64,000 nucleotides of DNA. Source: Streptomyces sp. NBC_00287 (GTDB taxonomy: Bacteria > Actinomycetota > Actinomycetes > Streptomycetales > Streptomycetaceae). Position 1 is the stretch's first letter; each line of letters begins with the position of its first letter. The DNA is taken from assembly GCF_036173105.1 (NCBI RefSeq), contig NZ_CP108053.1, positions 5,952,001 to 6,016,000 on the forward strand, read 5' to 3'. A program made the translations under genes and the position numbers. A model generated the notes under the pieces. It saw only the letters and a program-made list of their open reading frames with translations, searched no databases and had not been told where the DNA came from. This document shows positions 7,773 through 16,345 of this stretch, piece by piece.

Positions 7773-9387
7773 GTGGAACTCACCGACTGGCTGCTGACCC
7801 CGGGCGAACGCGGAAACAGCGCCACACGTTTGGACAGCCGCCGACCGGACCGAGCGGCTTGGTCGTACGGGAATGTCGTGCGGCCCCTCATCCACGGCGC
7901 GACGTACTTCCCGGCACTCCTCACCGCGATCCGCGCGCAGCGCGCCGGGGACCTGCTCCTGTTCACCGACTGGCGGGGCGACCCGGACGAGCGTCTCGAC
8001 GGACCCGGCAGCGAAGTCGGTACCGTCCTGAGCGAGGCGGCCGAGCGGGGTGTGATCGTCAAAGGGCTGGTGTGGCGCTCCCATCTGGACAGCTTCCAGT
8101 TCAGTGAGGCCGAGAACCGTCACCTCGGCGCGGAGATCGAGGCGGCGGGCGGCGAGTGCCTGCTCGACATGCGGGTGCGCCCCGGCGGTTCGCACCACCA
8201 GAAGTTCGTCGTCCTGCGGCATCCCGACCGCCCCGAGCGCGACATCGCGTTCGTCGGCGGCATCGACCTGTGCCACAACCGCCACGACGACGCGTCGCAC
8301 CGGGGCGACCCGCAGTCCCTGGCCATCGCCGACGCGTACGGCCCGCACCCACCGTGGCACGACGTCCAGCTCGCGCTGCGCGGACCGGCCGTCGGTGACA
8401 TCGAGGCCGGCTTCCGCGAACGCTGGAACGACCCGGCACCGCTCACCCGCAGCCCGCTCGTCCGGCTGCGGGAGCTCGCTCACGGCGAGGACACCGAGGC
8501 GGACCCGCTGCCGCCCCAGCCACCAGACCCCGCGCCCTGCGGCACCCACACCCTCCAGGTCCTGCGCACCTACCCCAACCGGCTGCTGCGTGGCTACGAC
8601 TTCGCCCCCGACGGCGAGCGCAGCATCGCGCGCGGCTACCGCAAGGCCCTGCGGCGGGCCCGGGCACTGATCTACCTGGAGGACCAGTACTTGTGGTCCC
8701 CGCACGTGGTGGAGTGCTTCGCCGAGGCGCTGAGAGCCAACTCCGGCTTGCGTCTGATCGCGGTCATCCCGGCGTTTCCCGAACAGGCGGGTCGGCTCAC
8801 GCTCCCGATGAACCTGATCGGCCGGATCACGGCCCTGGACAGGCTCCGGCGCGCCGGTGGCGGGCGCGTCGCGGTGTATGGGCTGGAGAACCATGCCGGG
8901 ACCCCGGTGTATGTGCACGCCAAGGTGTGCGTGATCGACGACGTGTGGGCCTCGGTCGGCTCCGACAACATCAATCTCCGTTCCTGGACCCATGACTCCG
9001 AACTCACCTGCGCCGTCCTCGACGAGACCACGGACCCACGCGAGCCGCGCGACCCCGGCGGTCTCGGCGACGGCGCGCGCCTTCGCCCGGAATCTGCGCC
9101 TGGAGCTCTCCCACGAGCACCTGGACATGGAGTCCCCCAGAACCTCCCAGGCACCTGACCCGCTCTGTGATCCCCGCACCGCCTACGACACCTTCGCGGC
9201 GACCGCCGCCGCACTGGACGAATGGCACGCGGGCGGCCGCCGCGGTCCGAGGCCCCCCGGCCGCCTGCGCACCTACCGACCGCCCACCCTCTCGCGTACG
9301 ACCAAGGCGCTCTGCACGCCCCTGCACCGCCTCCTCGTCGACCCGGACGGCCGGCCCTTCATGCTGCGGCGCCGCAACGAGTACTGA
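7773..9387 (+). pseudogene. Phospholipase D family protein, interrupted by a +1 frameshift
   Basis: PLD-superfamily protein with two HKD motifs: 'HHQKFVVLRHPD' and 'HAKVCVIDDVWASVGSDN'. The GTG at 7773 has a strong GGAGG site. The frame from 7773 runs to a stop at 9158, but its last about 26 codons are not PLD-like. Skipping one base at about 9081 moves into a frame reading 'FARNLRLELSHEHLD' and ending at 9387, which restores the usual PLD C-terminus after 'DPGGLGDGAR'. So there is one extra base at about 9080-9081, either a real mutation or a sequencing error. Both catalytic motifs lie upstream of the shift, so a truncated protein might keep activity. It starts 74 bp after the caspase gene. 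Confidence 0.8.
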
Positions 9388-9509
9388 TGGGTTGGACGGG
9401 TGCGGAATCGCTCGGAACCCTCGCGCGTTGAGGACACTGGGCAGGGGATGCCGGTGGTGTGCGAGCCGAGTAGCCCGGGTGATCGAACCGACAGACATGG
9501 AGGGCCGTA

Positions 9510-10022
9510 ATGGCTGCGCAGACGCAGAGGGCCGTGCTGGCCGGCGGGTGTTTCTGGGGGATGGAGGAGCTGATCCGCCGGCTCCCGGGCGTGACGTCGA
9601 CCCGCGTCGGATACACGGGGGGTGATGTGCCGAACGCGACGTACCGTAACCACGGCACGCACGCGGAGGCCATCGAGATCCTTTTCGACCCCGAGAGGAC
9701 CGACTTCCGCGCGCTCCTGGAGTTCTTCTTCCAGATCCACGACCCGAGCACCAAGAACCGCCAGGGCAACGACATCGGCCTCAGCTACCGCTCGGCGATC
9801 TACTACGTGGACGACGAGCAGAAGCGGATCGCCGAGGACACCATCGCGGATGTGGACGCCTCCGGACTGTGGCCCGGAAAGGTCGTCACCGAGGTGGAGC
9901 CGGTCGGCCCCTTCTGGGAGGCCGAGCCCGAGCACCAGGACTACCTGCAGCGTTACCCGGACGGCTACACCTGCCACTTCCCGCGCCCGGGATGGCGGCT
10001 GCCCGCCCGCGCGGAGGACTGA
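9510..10022 (+). CDS. msrA: Peptide-methionine (S)-S-oxide reductase MsrA
   Basis: 170 residues. The active-site Cys14 lies in the invariant 'GGCFWGMEE', and 'VGYTGGDVPNATYRN', 'HAEAIEILFDP' and the C-terminal 'EPEHQDYLQRYPDGY' are all typical. It reduces the S epimer of methionine sulfoxide in proteins using thioredoxin, a cytoplasmic oxidative-stress repair. The ATG at 9510 has GGAGG 8-9 bases upstream. It stands alone between the accessory block and a convergent gene, from which it is separated by a strong hairpin. Confidence 0.95.
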   Translation: MAAQTQRAVLAGGCFWGMEELIRRLPGVTSTRVGYTGGDVPNATYRNHGTHAEAIEILFDPERTDFRALLEFFFQIHDPSTKNRQGNDIGLSYRSAIYYVDDEQKRIAEDTIADVDASGLWPGKVVTEVEPVGPFWEAEPEHQDYLQRYPDGYTCHFPRPGWRLPARAED

Positions 10023-10024
10023 CC

Positions 10025-10045
10025 GCGGGGCGCTCCGCGCCCCGC
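10025..10045. terminator. Bidirectional hairpin between msrA and a convergent gene
   Basis: GCGGGGCGC-TCC-GCGCCCCGC: a perfect 9-bp stem with a 3-base loop, three bases after the msrA stop and 18 bases from the 3' end of the convergent gene at 10063. There is no U-tract, as is common in Streptomyces. Confidence 0.75.
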
Positions 10046-10062
10046 CCGCGCATTCCTCGGAC

Positions 10063-11181
10063 TCAGTGCGGCAGCGTCGCCGGGCTGCCGCCGTTGGCCT
10101 CGTAGCCCGCCACCGCCAGCGCCCGGTACACCGCGAACTCCGCGGCCGGGTCCGGGGAGAGCGTCCAGGGCAGGGCGCCGACATGGCCGTCGACGTGTAT
10201 CAGCTGGTTCATGGCCTCCGCCCAGCGCTCAGCGCGGACCAGGAAGAACACCAGCAGATGGCGGACGTGCGCCAGCATCGGGTCGTCGGGGCGCGCCGAG
10301 TGGACCGCGTGCAGCGCGCCGTGGATCGCCTTCGTCACGACCTCGCTCTGGTAGAAGCCGCTGACCAGATTGACCTCGGGCAGATGCTCGAAGACCGCGA
10401 AGAGGGGCATCGCGGCGAGCAGGGAACCCTGGGGTGCGCGGGCCGCCGCGGCCTCCGCGAAGCCGTACGCCTGCTCGCGCGAGCCGTGCCACTTTTCGCA
10501 CCAGTAGTGCAGCGCGGCCAGATGGGCGCCCATGTGCGTCGGCGCCCGGTCCAGGATCTTCAGCCAGAGCTGCTCGAACTCCGGCTGCTCGTAGGCCAGT
10601 CCACGGGCCACCGACAGCTCGACGAGGTACGGGATCGGGTCACCGGGAGCCAGCAGAGCCGCCTCGCCGCAGGCCGCCTTGGCCTCCTCCATGATGATCC
10701 GGAACTCGTCCGTGCCGGGTGCCGCGGTGCGCCACGCCTGCTGTACCAGGAACTCCGCGTGCACCGCCGCGCCGCCCGCGTCCTTGGGCTGCTCGGCCCG
10801 CCACACCCGCAGCCACTGCCCGCCGGGCGTGTCACTGACCCCGCCGGGACGCTGCTGGAGCTCCAGCGAGGCGGCGCCCGCGAAGGCCTGCACCCGCTGC
10901 CAGCGCAGCTCGCCCTCCGTCTCGGTGCCCGCGAGCAGCTGCGAGGCCGCGCGATAGTCCTGGGTGCGCTGCACCAGGTCCAGCACGTCCAGCAGGTCCT
11001 GGTCGGGTCCGGGCATCCGGACGTCCAGCTCCTCCTGCCGTACGAAGCCGTAGTTCGCCGGGTCCGCGGCGTCCGGGTGCCCCGGCGGGACCTGCTCGAT
11101 CATGCCTCGCCTGCGCCGCATGAACGGCAACACCACAAAGCCGATCATGACCAGCGCCACCAGAAGCCAGAGAATCTCCAT
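10063..11181 (-). CDS. Membrane-anchored helical repeat protein, unknown function
   Basis: 372 residues. One N-terminal membrane segment (about residues 3-20, 'LWLLVALVMIGFVVLPF') followed by RRRR fixes it in the membrane with the rest probably cytoplasmic. The body is Ala/Leu-rich and alpha-helical, with TPR-like spacing of small and aromatic residues ('AAACGEAALLAPGDPIPYLV'-like segments, 'AHLAALHYWCEKWHGSREQA'). No catalytic motif is recognised. It is divergent from metB with 122 bp between starts. It is conserved at this position in Streptomyces as I recall, so probably a core but uncharacterised protein. Confidence 0.75.
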   Translation of the reverse strand: MEILWLLVALVMIGFVVLPFMRRRRGMIEQVPPGHPDAADPANYGFVRQEELDVRMPGPDQDLLDVLDLVQRTQDYRAASQLLAGTETEGELRWQRVQAFAGAASLELQQRPGGVSDTPGGQWLRVWRAEQPKDAGGAAVHAEFLVQQAWRTAAPGTDEFRIIMEEAKAACGEAALLAPGDPIPYLVELSVARGLAYEQPEFEQLWLKILDRAPTHMGAHLAALHYWCEKWHGSREQAYGFAEAAAARAPQGSLLAAMPLFAVFEHLPEVNLVSGFYQSEVVTKAIHGALHAVHSARPDDPMLAHVRHLLVFFLVRAERWAEAMNQLIHVDGHVGALPWTLSPDPAAEFAVYRALAVAGYEANGGSPATLPH

Positions 11182-11303
11182 GCCACAAGCGTTCCAGACC
11201 GGACTGACAATTGGCCAACCCGGTCCGCGGCCCTGTGGACGACTGCCTGGGGAAAACTCCTCCGCCCGCCATCAGCGTTGTCGGAGCATTACGCTCGTGA
11301 CCC

Positions 11304-12458
11304 ATGAGCGACAGGCACATCAGTCAGCACTTCGAGACGCTCGCCATCCACGCGGGCAACACGGCGGACCCCCTCACCGGGGCGGTCGTCCCGCCGATCT
11401 ATCAGGTCTCGACCTACAAGCAGGACGGCGTCGGCGGCCTGCGCGGCGGCTACGAGTACAGCCGTAGCGCCAACCCCACCAGGACCGCCCTTGAGGAGAA
11501 CCTCGCGGCCCTCGAAGGCGGCCGTCGCGGGCTCGCGTTCGCGTCCGGACTGGCGGCCGAGGACTGCCTGCTGCGTACGCTGCTCAGCCCCGGCGACCAC
11601 GTGGTCATCCCCAACGACGCGTACGGCGGCACGTTCCGCCTCTTCGCGAAGGTCGTTGCCCGCTGGGGTGTGGAGTGGTCGGTCGCCGACACCAGCGACC
11701 CCGCCGCCGTACGCGCCGCGATCACCCCGAAGACCAAGGCCGTCTGGGTGGAGACCCCCTCCAACCCGCTGCTCGGCATCACCGACATCGCCGCGGTCGC
11801 CCAGATCGCCCGGGACGCGGGCGCGAAGCTCGTCGTCGACAACACCTTCGCCACGCCCTACCTCCAGCAGCCGCTGTCGCTCGGCGCCGATGTCGTCGTG
11901 CACTCCCTGACCAAGTACATGGGCGGCCACTCCGACGTCGTCGGCGGTGCGCTGATCGTGAACGACGAGGGCCTCGGCGAGGAACTGGCCTTCCACCAGA
12001 ACGCGATGGGCGCGGTCGCCGGTCCCTTCGACTCCTGGCTGGTGCTGCGCGGCACCAAGACGCTGTCGGTGCGCATGGACCGGCACAGCGAGAACGCCAC
12101 CAAGGTCGCCGACATGCTCACCCGGCACGCGCGCGTGACGAAGGTGCTCTACCCGGGCCTGCCCGAGCACCCCGGTCACGAGATCGCCGCCAAGCAGATG
12201 CGGTCCTTCGGCGGCATGATCTCCTTCCAGGTCGCGGGCGGCGAGGAGGCGGCCGTCGAGGTCTGCAACCGCGCCAAGGTGTTCACGCTCGGCGAGTCCC
12301 TCGGCGGTGTCGAGTCGCTGATCGAGCACCCGGGCCGGATGACCCACGCCTCCGCGGCCGGCTCCGCCCTGGAGGTGCCCGCCGACCTGGTCCGCCTGTC
12401 CGTGGGCATCGAGAACGTGGAGGACCTCCTGGAGGACCTCCAGCAGGCGCTCGGCTAG
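11304..12458 (+). CDS. metB: Cystathionine gamma-synthase/lyase
   Basis: 384-residue PLP enzyme of the Cys/Met metabolism family. The PLP lysine is K204 in 'SLTKYMGGHSDV'; 'YEYSRSANPTR', 'ETPSNPLLGI' and 'VDNTFATPYLQQPL' are also typical. It catalyses gamma-replacement (O-acylhomoserine plus cysteine to cystathionine) and often gamma-elimination as well; sequence alone does not separate synthase from lyase. No Shine-Dalgarno precedes the ATG. A TACGCT -10-like hexamer at 11290-11295 would place transcription start at or within two bases of the ATG, so the message may be leaderless. It is convergent with the small gene at 12460, one base apart. Confidence 0.9.
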   Translation: MSDRHISQHFETLAIHAGNTADPLTGAVVPPIYQVSTYKQDGVGGLRGGYEYSRSANPTRTALEENLAALEGGRRGLAFASGLAAEDCLLRTLLSPGDHVVIPNDAYGGTFRLFAKVVARWGVEWSVADTSDPAAVRAAITPKTKAVWVETPSNPLLGITDIAAVAQIARDAGAKLVVDNTFATPYLQQPLSLGADVVVHSLTKYMGGHSDVVGGALIVNDEGLGEELAFHQNAMGAVAGPFDSWLVLRGTKTLSVRMDRHSENATKVADMLTRHARVTKVLYPGLPEHPGHEIAAKQMRSFGGMISFQVAGGEEAAVEVCNRAKVFTLGESLGGVESLIEHPGRMTHASAAGSALEVPADLVRLSVGIENVEDLLEDLQQALG

Positions 12459-12459
12459 A

Positions 12460-12708
12460 TCACCAGCCCGTGAGCGGTGGAGTCACCTCCGACGGTGGCT
12501 CCACCCACGGGCGTGCCATCAGCGCCCACACCACGAACGCCACCGTCGCGGCGAACATCAGCAGCCACATCAGCCGCAGCGCTGCTCTGCGGCGCCGCAG
12601 TATCTTGGCGCCGCGCCGGACGGCGTCCGCACCGAGGCCGGGCGGCACCGCCGGGGGCGTGCGCTCCATGATCCGCCGTACGGCGGCCTCCCGTTCGCTC
12701 CGGTTCAT
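12460..12708 (-). CDS. Small single-pass membrane protein paired with a sigma-like gene
   Basis: 82 residues beginning MNRSEREAAVRRIMER, with a basic patch 'RRRRAALR' followed by one membrane helix ('LMWLLMFAATVAFVVWALM') and a short Pro-rich outside tail. The ATG at 12708 overlaps the stop of the upstream sigma-like gene (ATGA), so they are coupled. Size, topology and coupling suit an anti-sigma or regulator-tethering role, but no zinc anti-sigma motif is present. Function is inferred from context only. Confidence 0.7.
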   Translation of the reverse strand: MNRSEREAAVRRIMERTPPAVPPGLGADAVRRGAKILRRRRAALRLMWLLMFAATVAFVVWALMARPWVEPPSEVTPPLTGW

Positions 12709-13208
12709 GACGCCGCCGCTCTCGCTCGTACGACCGCCGGGGCGGGCCCCCGCGGCGGATGCAGCAGGGTCGCCGTCGCCCGGTCGCAGATGGTCCGTAC
12801 CCGCTCGACGGGCAGGCCGAGCAGGGCCGCCGTCTGTTCCTCGGCGACCCCCTCGTACAGCCTGAGGACGAGGATCAGACGTTCCTGCGGGCCGAGGACG
12901 GCCAGCGGGCTGTCGGGGTGCGGGCGGGCCCGGCCGAGACCGCCGTACTGATGCCACGCCCCGCGCGCGAAGCGGGTGGCCAGATACTGACGGGCGTGGT
13001 CGTAGGGATCCTCGCCGCGCAGCCGGTCCCAGCCGGCGTACGTATGGGCGAGGGCGAGCGCCAGCAGGCGCCGCGCGCGTGGGTTGTCGGCCGGTGCCTC
13101 CGCCGTGAGCAGCGTCGCGGTGTGCAGCAGCCGGCCCGCCGCGCCCGCGACGAACGCCTCGAACTCCCGGGCCCGGCGCGCGTCTTGGAACGCATGCCGT
13201 TCTCGCAC
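12705..13208 (-). CDS. ECF sigma-factor-like protein (sigma70 region 4)
   Basis: 167 residues. The C-terminus looks like sigma region 4: 'LGPQERLILVLRLYEGVAEE', then the helix-turn-helix 'QTAALLGLPVERVRTICDRA'. The N-terminal half ('FEAFVAGAAGRLLHTATLL') resembles a degenerate region 2 of SigE/SigM-type ECF factors but lacks a convincing -10-binding motif. It may be a weak sigma factor or a DNA-binding regulator. The GTG at 13208 has an excellent GGGAGGAG site. Coupled to the 82-aa membrane protein. Confidence 0.7.
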   Translation of the reverse strand: MRERHAFQDARRAREFEAFVAGAAGRLLHTATLLTAEAPADNPRARRLLALALAHTYAGWDRLRGEDPYDHARQYLATRFARGAWHQYGGLGRARPHPDSPLAVLGPQERLILVLRLYEGVAEEQTAALLGLPVERVRTICDRATATLLHPPRGPAPAVVRARAAAS

Positions 13209-13352
13209 CGCTCCTCCCGCCTGAGGGCGACCCCCTGAGTCAGCGGATCCCGGCCACGCACGGACGTACGAAGGGGACCCGGTTTCATATGAGGCCAGGG
13301 GCGGCCCGGGGTCAAGAGTCCGACGGCACGCGCGTGCGCGGGCTCAGGAGGC

Positions 13353-13874
13353 TCAGGCGGGTGTCGGCTCCGCCCCCGGCAGGCCGTGCGCGGCCATTCG
13401 GGCGGACAGTGCGGTGTTGAAGCGTGTGAGGAGCGTGCAGAACGCCTCGCGCTCCTCCGGCGCCCAGTCGTGTGTCAGCTCGGCCATCAACTGACGACGT
13501 GAGGAGCGCACTTCCTCCAGCCGGGACTGCCCGCGCGGGGAGAGCTGGAGCACCACGGCCCGCCCGTCCTCGGGGTGCGAGGTGCGCTTGACGAGCCCGG
13601 TGTCGACCAGCGGTGCCACCTGCCGGGTGACGGTCGACGAGTCGATCCCCATGCTTGCGGCGAGCGCCTTGACCCCCATGGGGCCTTCCTTGTCGAGGCG
13701 GTTGAGCAGCAGGTATGCGGCGCGGTCCATGGAGTTGCGCACCTGCCCGACCCCGCCGAGCCGGGTCTGTTCGGCACGGCGGGCGAACACCGCCACCTCG
13801 TGCTGCAGCGTGTCGAGGAGACCGGTGTCACCGACGGTCGACATGTCCATCGACATTCCAGGTGTTGTGGGCAT
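13353..13874 (-). CDS. MarR-family transcriptional regulator
   Basis: 173 residues with the MarR winged helix: 'DRAAYLLLNRLDKEGPMGVK', recognition helix 'SMGIDSSTVTRQVAPLVDTG', then the wing 'RTSHPEDGRAVVLQLSPRG'. It binds DNA as a dimer and usually responds to small aromatic ligands. Monocistronic. It lies back-to-back with ilvA (143 bp between starts), so its own promoter or the divergent region are likely targets; no clear palindrome was picked out there. Confidence 0.9.
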   Translation of the reverse strand: MPTTPGMSMDMSTVGDTGLLDTLQHEVAVFARRAEQTRLGGVGQVRNSMDRAAYLLLNRLDKEGPMGVKALAASMGIDSSTVTRQVAPLVDTGLVKRTSHPEDGRAVVLQLSPRGQSRLEEVRSSRRQLMAELTHDWAPEEREAFCTLLTRFNTALSARMAAHGLPGAEPTPA

Positions 13875-14017
13875 GGCCGGGGGCTCACTTCATGAAGGGT
13901 GCTGGGTTGGGGGACAGGTTACGCGGATGGGAGGCGGGCCGTACCGGCGCTGCGCAAACCAGTCTCGGTGGTTGGTCACAGCGGGAGTCCGCACGTGTGA
14001 ACTGCGAGACTTGAGTC

Positions 14018-15247
14018 ATGAGCTACCGCAAGGCCGACCTACTGCCACCGGTCACGCTCGATGACGTGCGCGGCGCCCAGAAGATGCTCACGGGCGTGGC
14101 CCGCGTGACCGCGATGGAGGGCAGCAGACACCTGTCCCAGCTCGTGGGCGCGCCGGTGCACCTCAAGTGCGAGAACCTGCAGCGGACGGGCTCGTTCAAG
14201 CTGCGCGGCGCCTACGTCCGGATCGCCGGACTGCTGCCGGAGGAGCGGGCCGCGGGGGTCGTCGCGGCGAGCGCCGGCAACCACGCGCAGGGCGTCGCGC
14301 TCGCATCCGCCCTGCTCGGGGTGGCCTCGACGGTGTTCATGCCGAAGGGCGCCCCGCTACCGAAGATCAGCGCCACCAGGGAGTACGGCGCCGAGGTGCG
14401 CCTGTACGGACAGGTGGTCGACGAGACGCTGGCCGCCGCGCAGGAGTACGCGGCCGAGACCGGCGCGGTGTTCATCCACCCCTTCGACCACCCCGACATC
14501 ATCGCGGGCCAGGGCACGGTCGGCCTGGAGATCCTGGAGCAGTGCCCGGAGGTGCGCACGATCGTCGTCGGCATCGGCGGCGGCGGGCTCGCGGCCGGGA
14601 TCGCCGTCGCGGTGAAGGCCATCCGGCCGGATGTGCGGATCGTGGGTGTGCAGGCGGCGGGCGCGGCGGCGTATCCGCCCTCGCTGGCGGCCGGGCATCC
14701 GGTGTCGGTGGAGAATCCGGCGACGATGGCCGACGGCATCAAGGTCGGGCGGCCCGGCGATGTGCCGTTCCGGATCATCGGAGATCTGGTGGACGAGGTC
14801 CGTACGGTCACCGAGGACGAGCTGTCCACGGCCTTGCTGCTGTGCCTGGAGCGGGCCAAGCTGGTCGTCGAGCCCGCCGGGGCGAGCCCGGTCGCGGCGC
14901 TGCTGAGCGATCCAGGCGCCTTCGAAGGCCCAGTCGTCGCGGTGCTGTCCGGCGGCAACGTCGACCCGGTGCTGATGCAGCGGGTGCTGCGGCACGGCAT
15001 GGCGGCGCAGGGCCGCTACCTGGCCGTACGGCTGCGTCTCACGGACCGGCCGGGCGCGCTCGCGACGCTGCTCGGGGTGTTGTCAGTGGTCGACGCTAAC
15101 GTCCTCGACGTGAGCCATGTGCGGACCGATCCCCGGCTCGGGCTCACGGAGGCGGAGGTCGAGCTGCACCTGGAGACGAAGGGTCCGGTGCACTGCGCCG
15201 AGGTCGGCCAGGCCCTACGCGAGGCCGGCTACACGGTCATCGACTGA
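14018..15247 (+). CDS. ilvA: Threonine ammonia-lyase (threonine dehydratase)
   Basis: 409 residues. Fold-type II PLP domain with Schiff-base lysine K61 in 'RTGSFKLRGAY', the phosphate-binding 'GGGGLAAGIA' glycine loop, and 'SAGNHAQGVALA'. The C-terminal about 80 residues form one ACT-like regulatory domain ('LRLTDRPGALATLLGVLSVV'). It deaminates L-threonine to 2-oxobutanoate and ammonia, feeding isoleucine synthesis or catabolism. The single ACT domain and length fit the shorter actinobacterial form. The start ATG at 14018 lacks a strong ribosome-binding site. Confidence 0.9.
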   Translation: MSYRKADLLPPVTLDDVRGAQKMLTGVARVTAMEGSRHLSQLVGAPVHLKCENLQRTGSFKLRGAYVRIAGLLPEERAAGVVAASAGNHAQGVALASALLGVASTVFMPKGAPLPKISATREYGAEVRLYGQVVDETLAAAQEYAAETGAVFIHPFDHPDIIAGQGTVGLEILEQCPEVRTIVVGIGGGGLAAGIAVAVKAIRPDVRIVGVQAAGAAAYPPSLAAGHPVSVENPATMADGIKVGRPGDVPFRIIGDLVDEVRTVTEDELSTALLLCLERAKLVVEPAGASPVAALLSDPGAFEGPVVAVLSGGNVDPVLMQRVLRHGMAAQGRYLAVRLRLTDRPGALATLLGVLSVVDANVLDVSHVRTDPRLGLTEAEVELHLETKGPVHCAEVGQALREAGYTVID

Positions 15248-15284
15248 GGTCAGAGGCGCTCAGTCACTCGTTCGAGTAATTCCA

Positions 15285-15313
15285 TTGAGAGACGCGATAC
15301 ATCGCGTTATGGT
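15285..15313 (+). promoter_or_regulatory. Promoter with operator in its spacer, upstream of the DrrAB-like exporter
   Basis: TTGAGA (15285-15290), exactly 17 bp, then TATGGT (15308-15313) form a near-consensus housekeeping promoter 55 bp before the ABC ATPase start. The spacer contains a perfect inverted repeat ACGCGAT-AC-ATCGCGT (15292-15307). A repressor bound there would block RNA polymerase directly. TetR- and PadR-type repressors commonly control DrrAB exporters this way, but no such gene is adjacent. Confidence 0.75.
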
Positions 15314-15367
15314 GTGTGTCGTGCAACCCAGGCTTACCGAAGAATCCCCGACGACGCGGAGACTCAT

Positions 15368-16345
15368 ATGCCAGGCGCCATCCATGCCGAAGGTCTGGTG
15401 AAGACTTTCGGCGACGTAAGGGCACTGGACGGTGTCGACCTCGATGTACCCGAAGGCACCGTCCTCGGCCTGCTCGGGCCGAACGGCGCGGGCAAGACCA
15501 CCACCGTCCGCTGCCTGACCACCCTGCTGCGCCCCGACAGCGGCAAGGCCGTCGTCGCCGGTATCGACGTGCTCAAGCACCCCGATGCCGTGCGCCGCTC
15601 GATCGGTCTGTCCGGCCAGTTCGCGGCGGTCGACGAATACCTGACCGGCCGCGAGAACCTCCAGATGGTCGGCCAGCTCTACCAGATGAAGGCGAAGCAG
15701 GCGAAGGTCCGCGCGCAGGACCTGCTGGAGCAGTTCGACCTCGCCGACGCCGCCGACCGCCCCACCAAGACCTACTCGGGCGGTATGCGCCGCCGCCTCG
15801 ACCTCGCGGCGGCCCTGGTGGTCTCACCGCCTGTGATGTTCATGGACGAGCCGACCACCGGTCTCGACCCGCGCAACCGCCAACTGCTGTGGGACGTCAT
15901 CAAGCGACTGGTCTCCGGCGGTACGACCCTGCTGCTGACCACCCAGTATCTGGAGGAGGCCGACCACCTCGCCCATGACATCGCCGTCGTCGACCACGGC
16001 CATGTCATCGCCCAGGGCACCTCCGACCAGCTCAAGGCCCGCACCGGCGGCGAGCGCGTCGAGGTCGTGGTGCACGAGCGCGAGCACATGCGGACCGCCT
16101 CGGAGGTACTGAGCGGCTTCGGCAAGGGCGAGACCACCATCGAGGAGCACATGCGCAAGCTCACCGTCCCGGTGACCGGCGGCGCGAAGCTCCTCGCCGA
16201 GGTCATCCGCGAGCTGGACACCCGCGGTATCGAGATCGACGACATCGGGCTGCGCCGCCCGACCCTCGACGACGTCTTCATGTCCCTGACGGGACACGCG
16301 GCCGAGGCGAAGGACAAGGAACCCGAAGAGGAGGCAGTCAAGTGA
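15368..16345 (+). CDS. ABC transporter ATPase, DrrA (daunorubicin-resistance) type
   Basis: 325 residues. Walker A 'GPNGAGKTTT', Q-loop 'GLSGQFAAVDEYLTGRENL', signature 'YSGGMRRRLDLAAAL', Walker B 'VMFMDEPTTGLD' and switch-region 'TTQYLEEADHLA'. The C-terminal region after residue about 230 is the DrrA-type extension ending 'LRRPTLDDVFMSLTG', which contacts the permease. It energises drug or lipid export with the DrrB-like partner, whose GTG overlaps this stop region. The ATG at 15368 was chosen over an upstream GTG at 15314, which falls inside the -10 region. Confidence 0.93.
   Translation: MPGAIHAEGLVKTFGDVRALDGVDLDVPEGTVLGLLGPNGAGKTTTVRCLTTLLRPDSGKAVVAGIDVLKHPDAVRRSIGLSGQFAAVDEYLTGRENLQMVGQLYQMKAKQAKVRAQDLLEQFDLADAADRPTKTYSGGMRRRLDLAAALVVSPPVMFMDEPTTGLDPRNRQLLWDVIKRLVSGGTTLLLTTQYLEEADHLAHDIAVVDHGHVIAQGTSDQLKARTGGERVEVVVHEREHMRTASEVLSGFGKGETTIEEHMRKLTVPVTGGAKLLAEVIRELDTRGIEIDDIGLRRPTLDDVFMSLTGHAAEAKDKEPEEEAVK

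Noticed and set aside
13326..13337. GCACGCGCGTGC palindrome downstream of the MarR gene as terminator or operator
   Set aside because: Alternating GC purine-pyrimidine palindromes of this size arise by chance in such DNA, and with no loop it cannot form a good hairpin.
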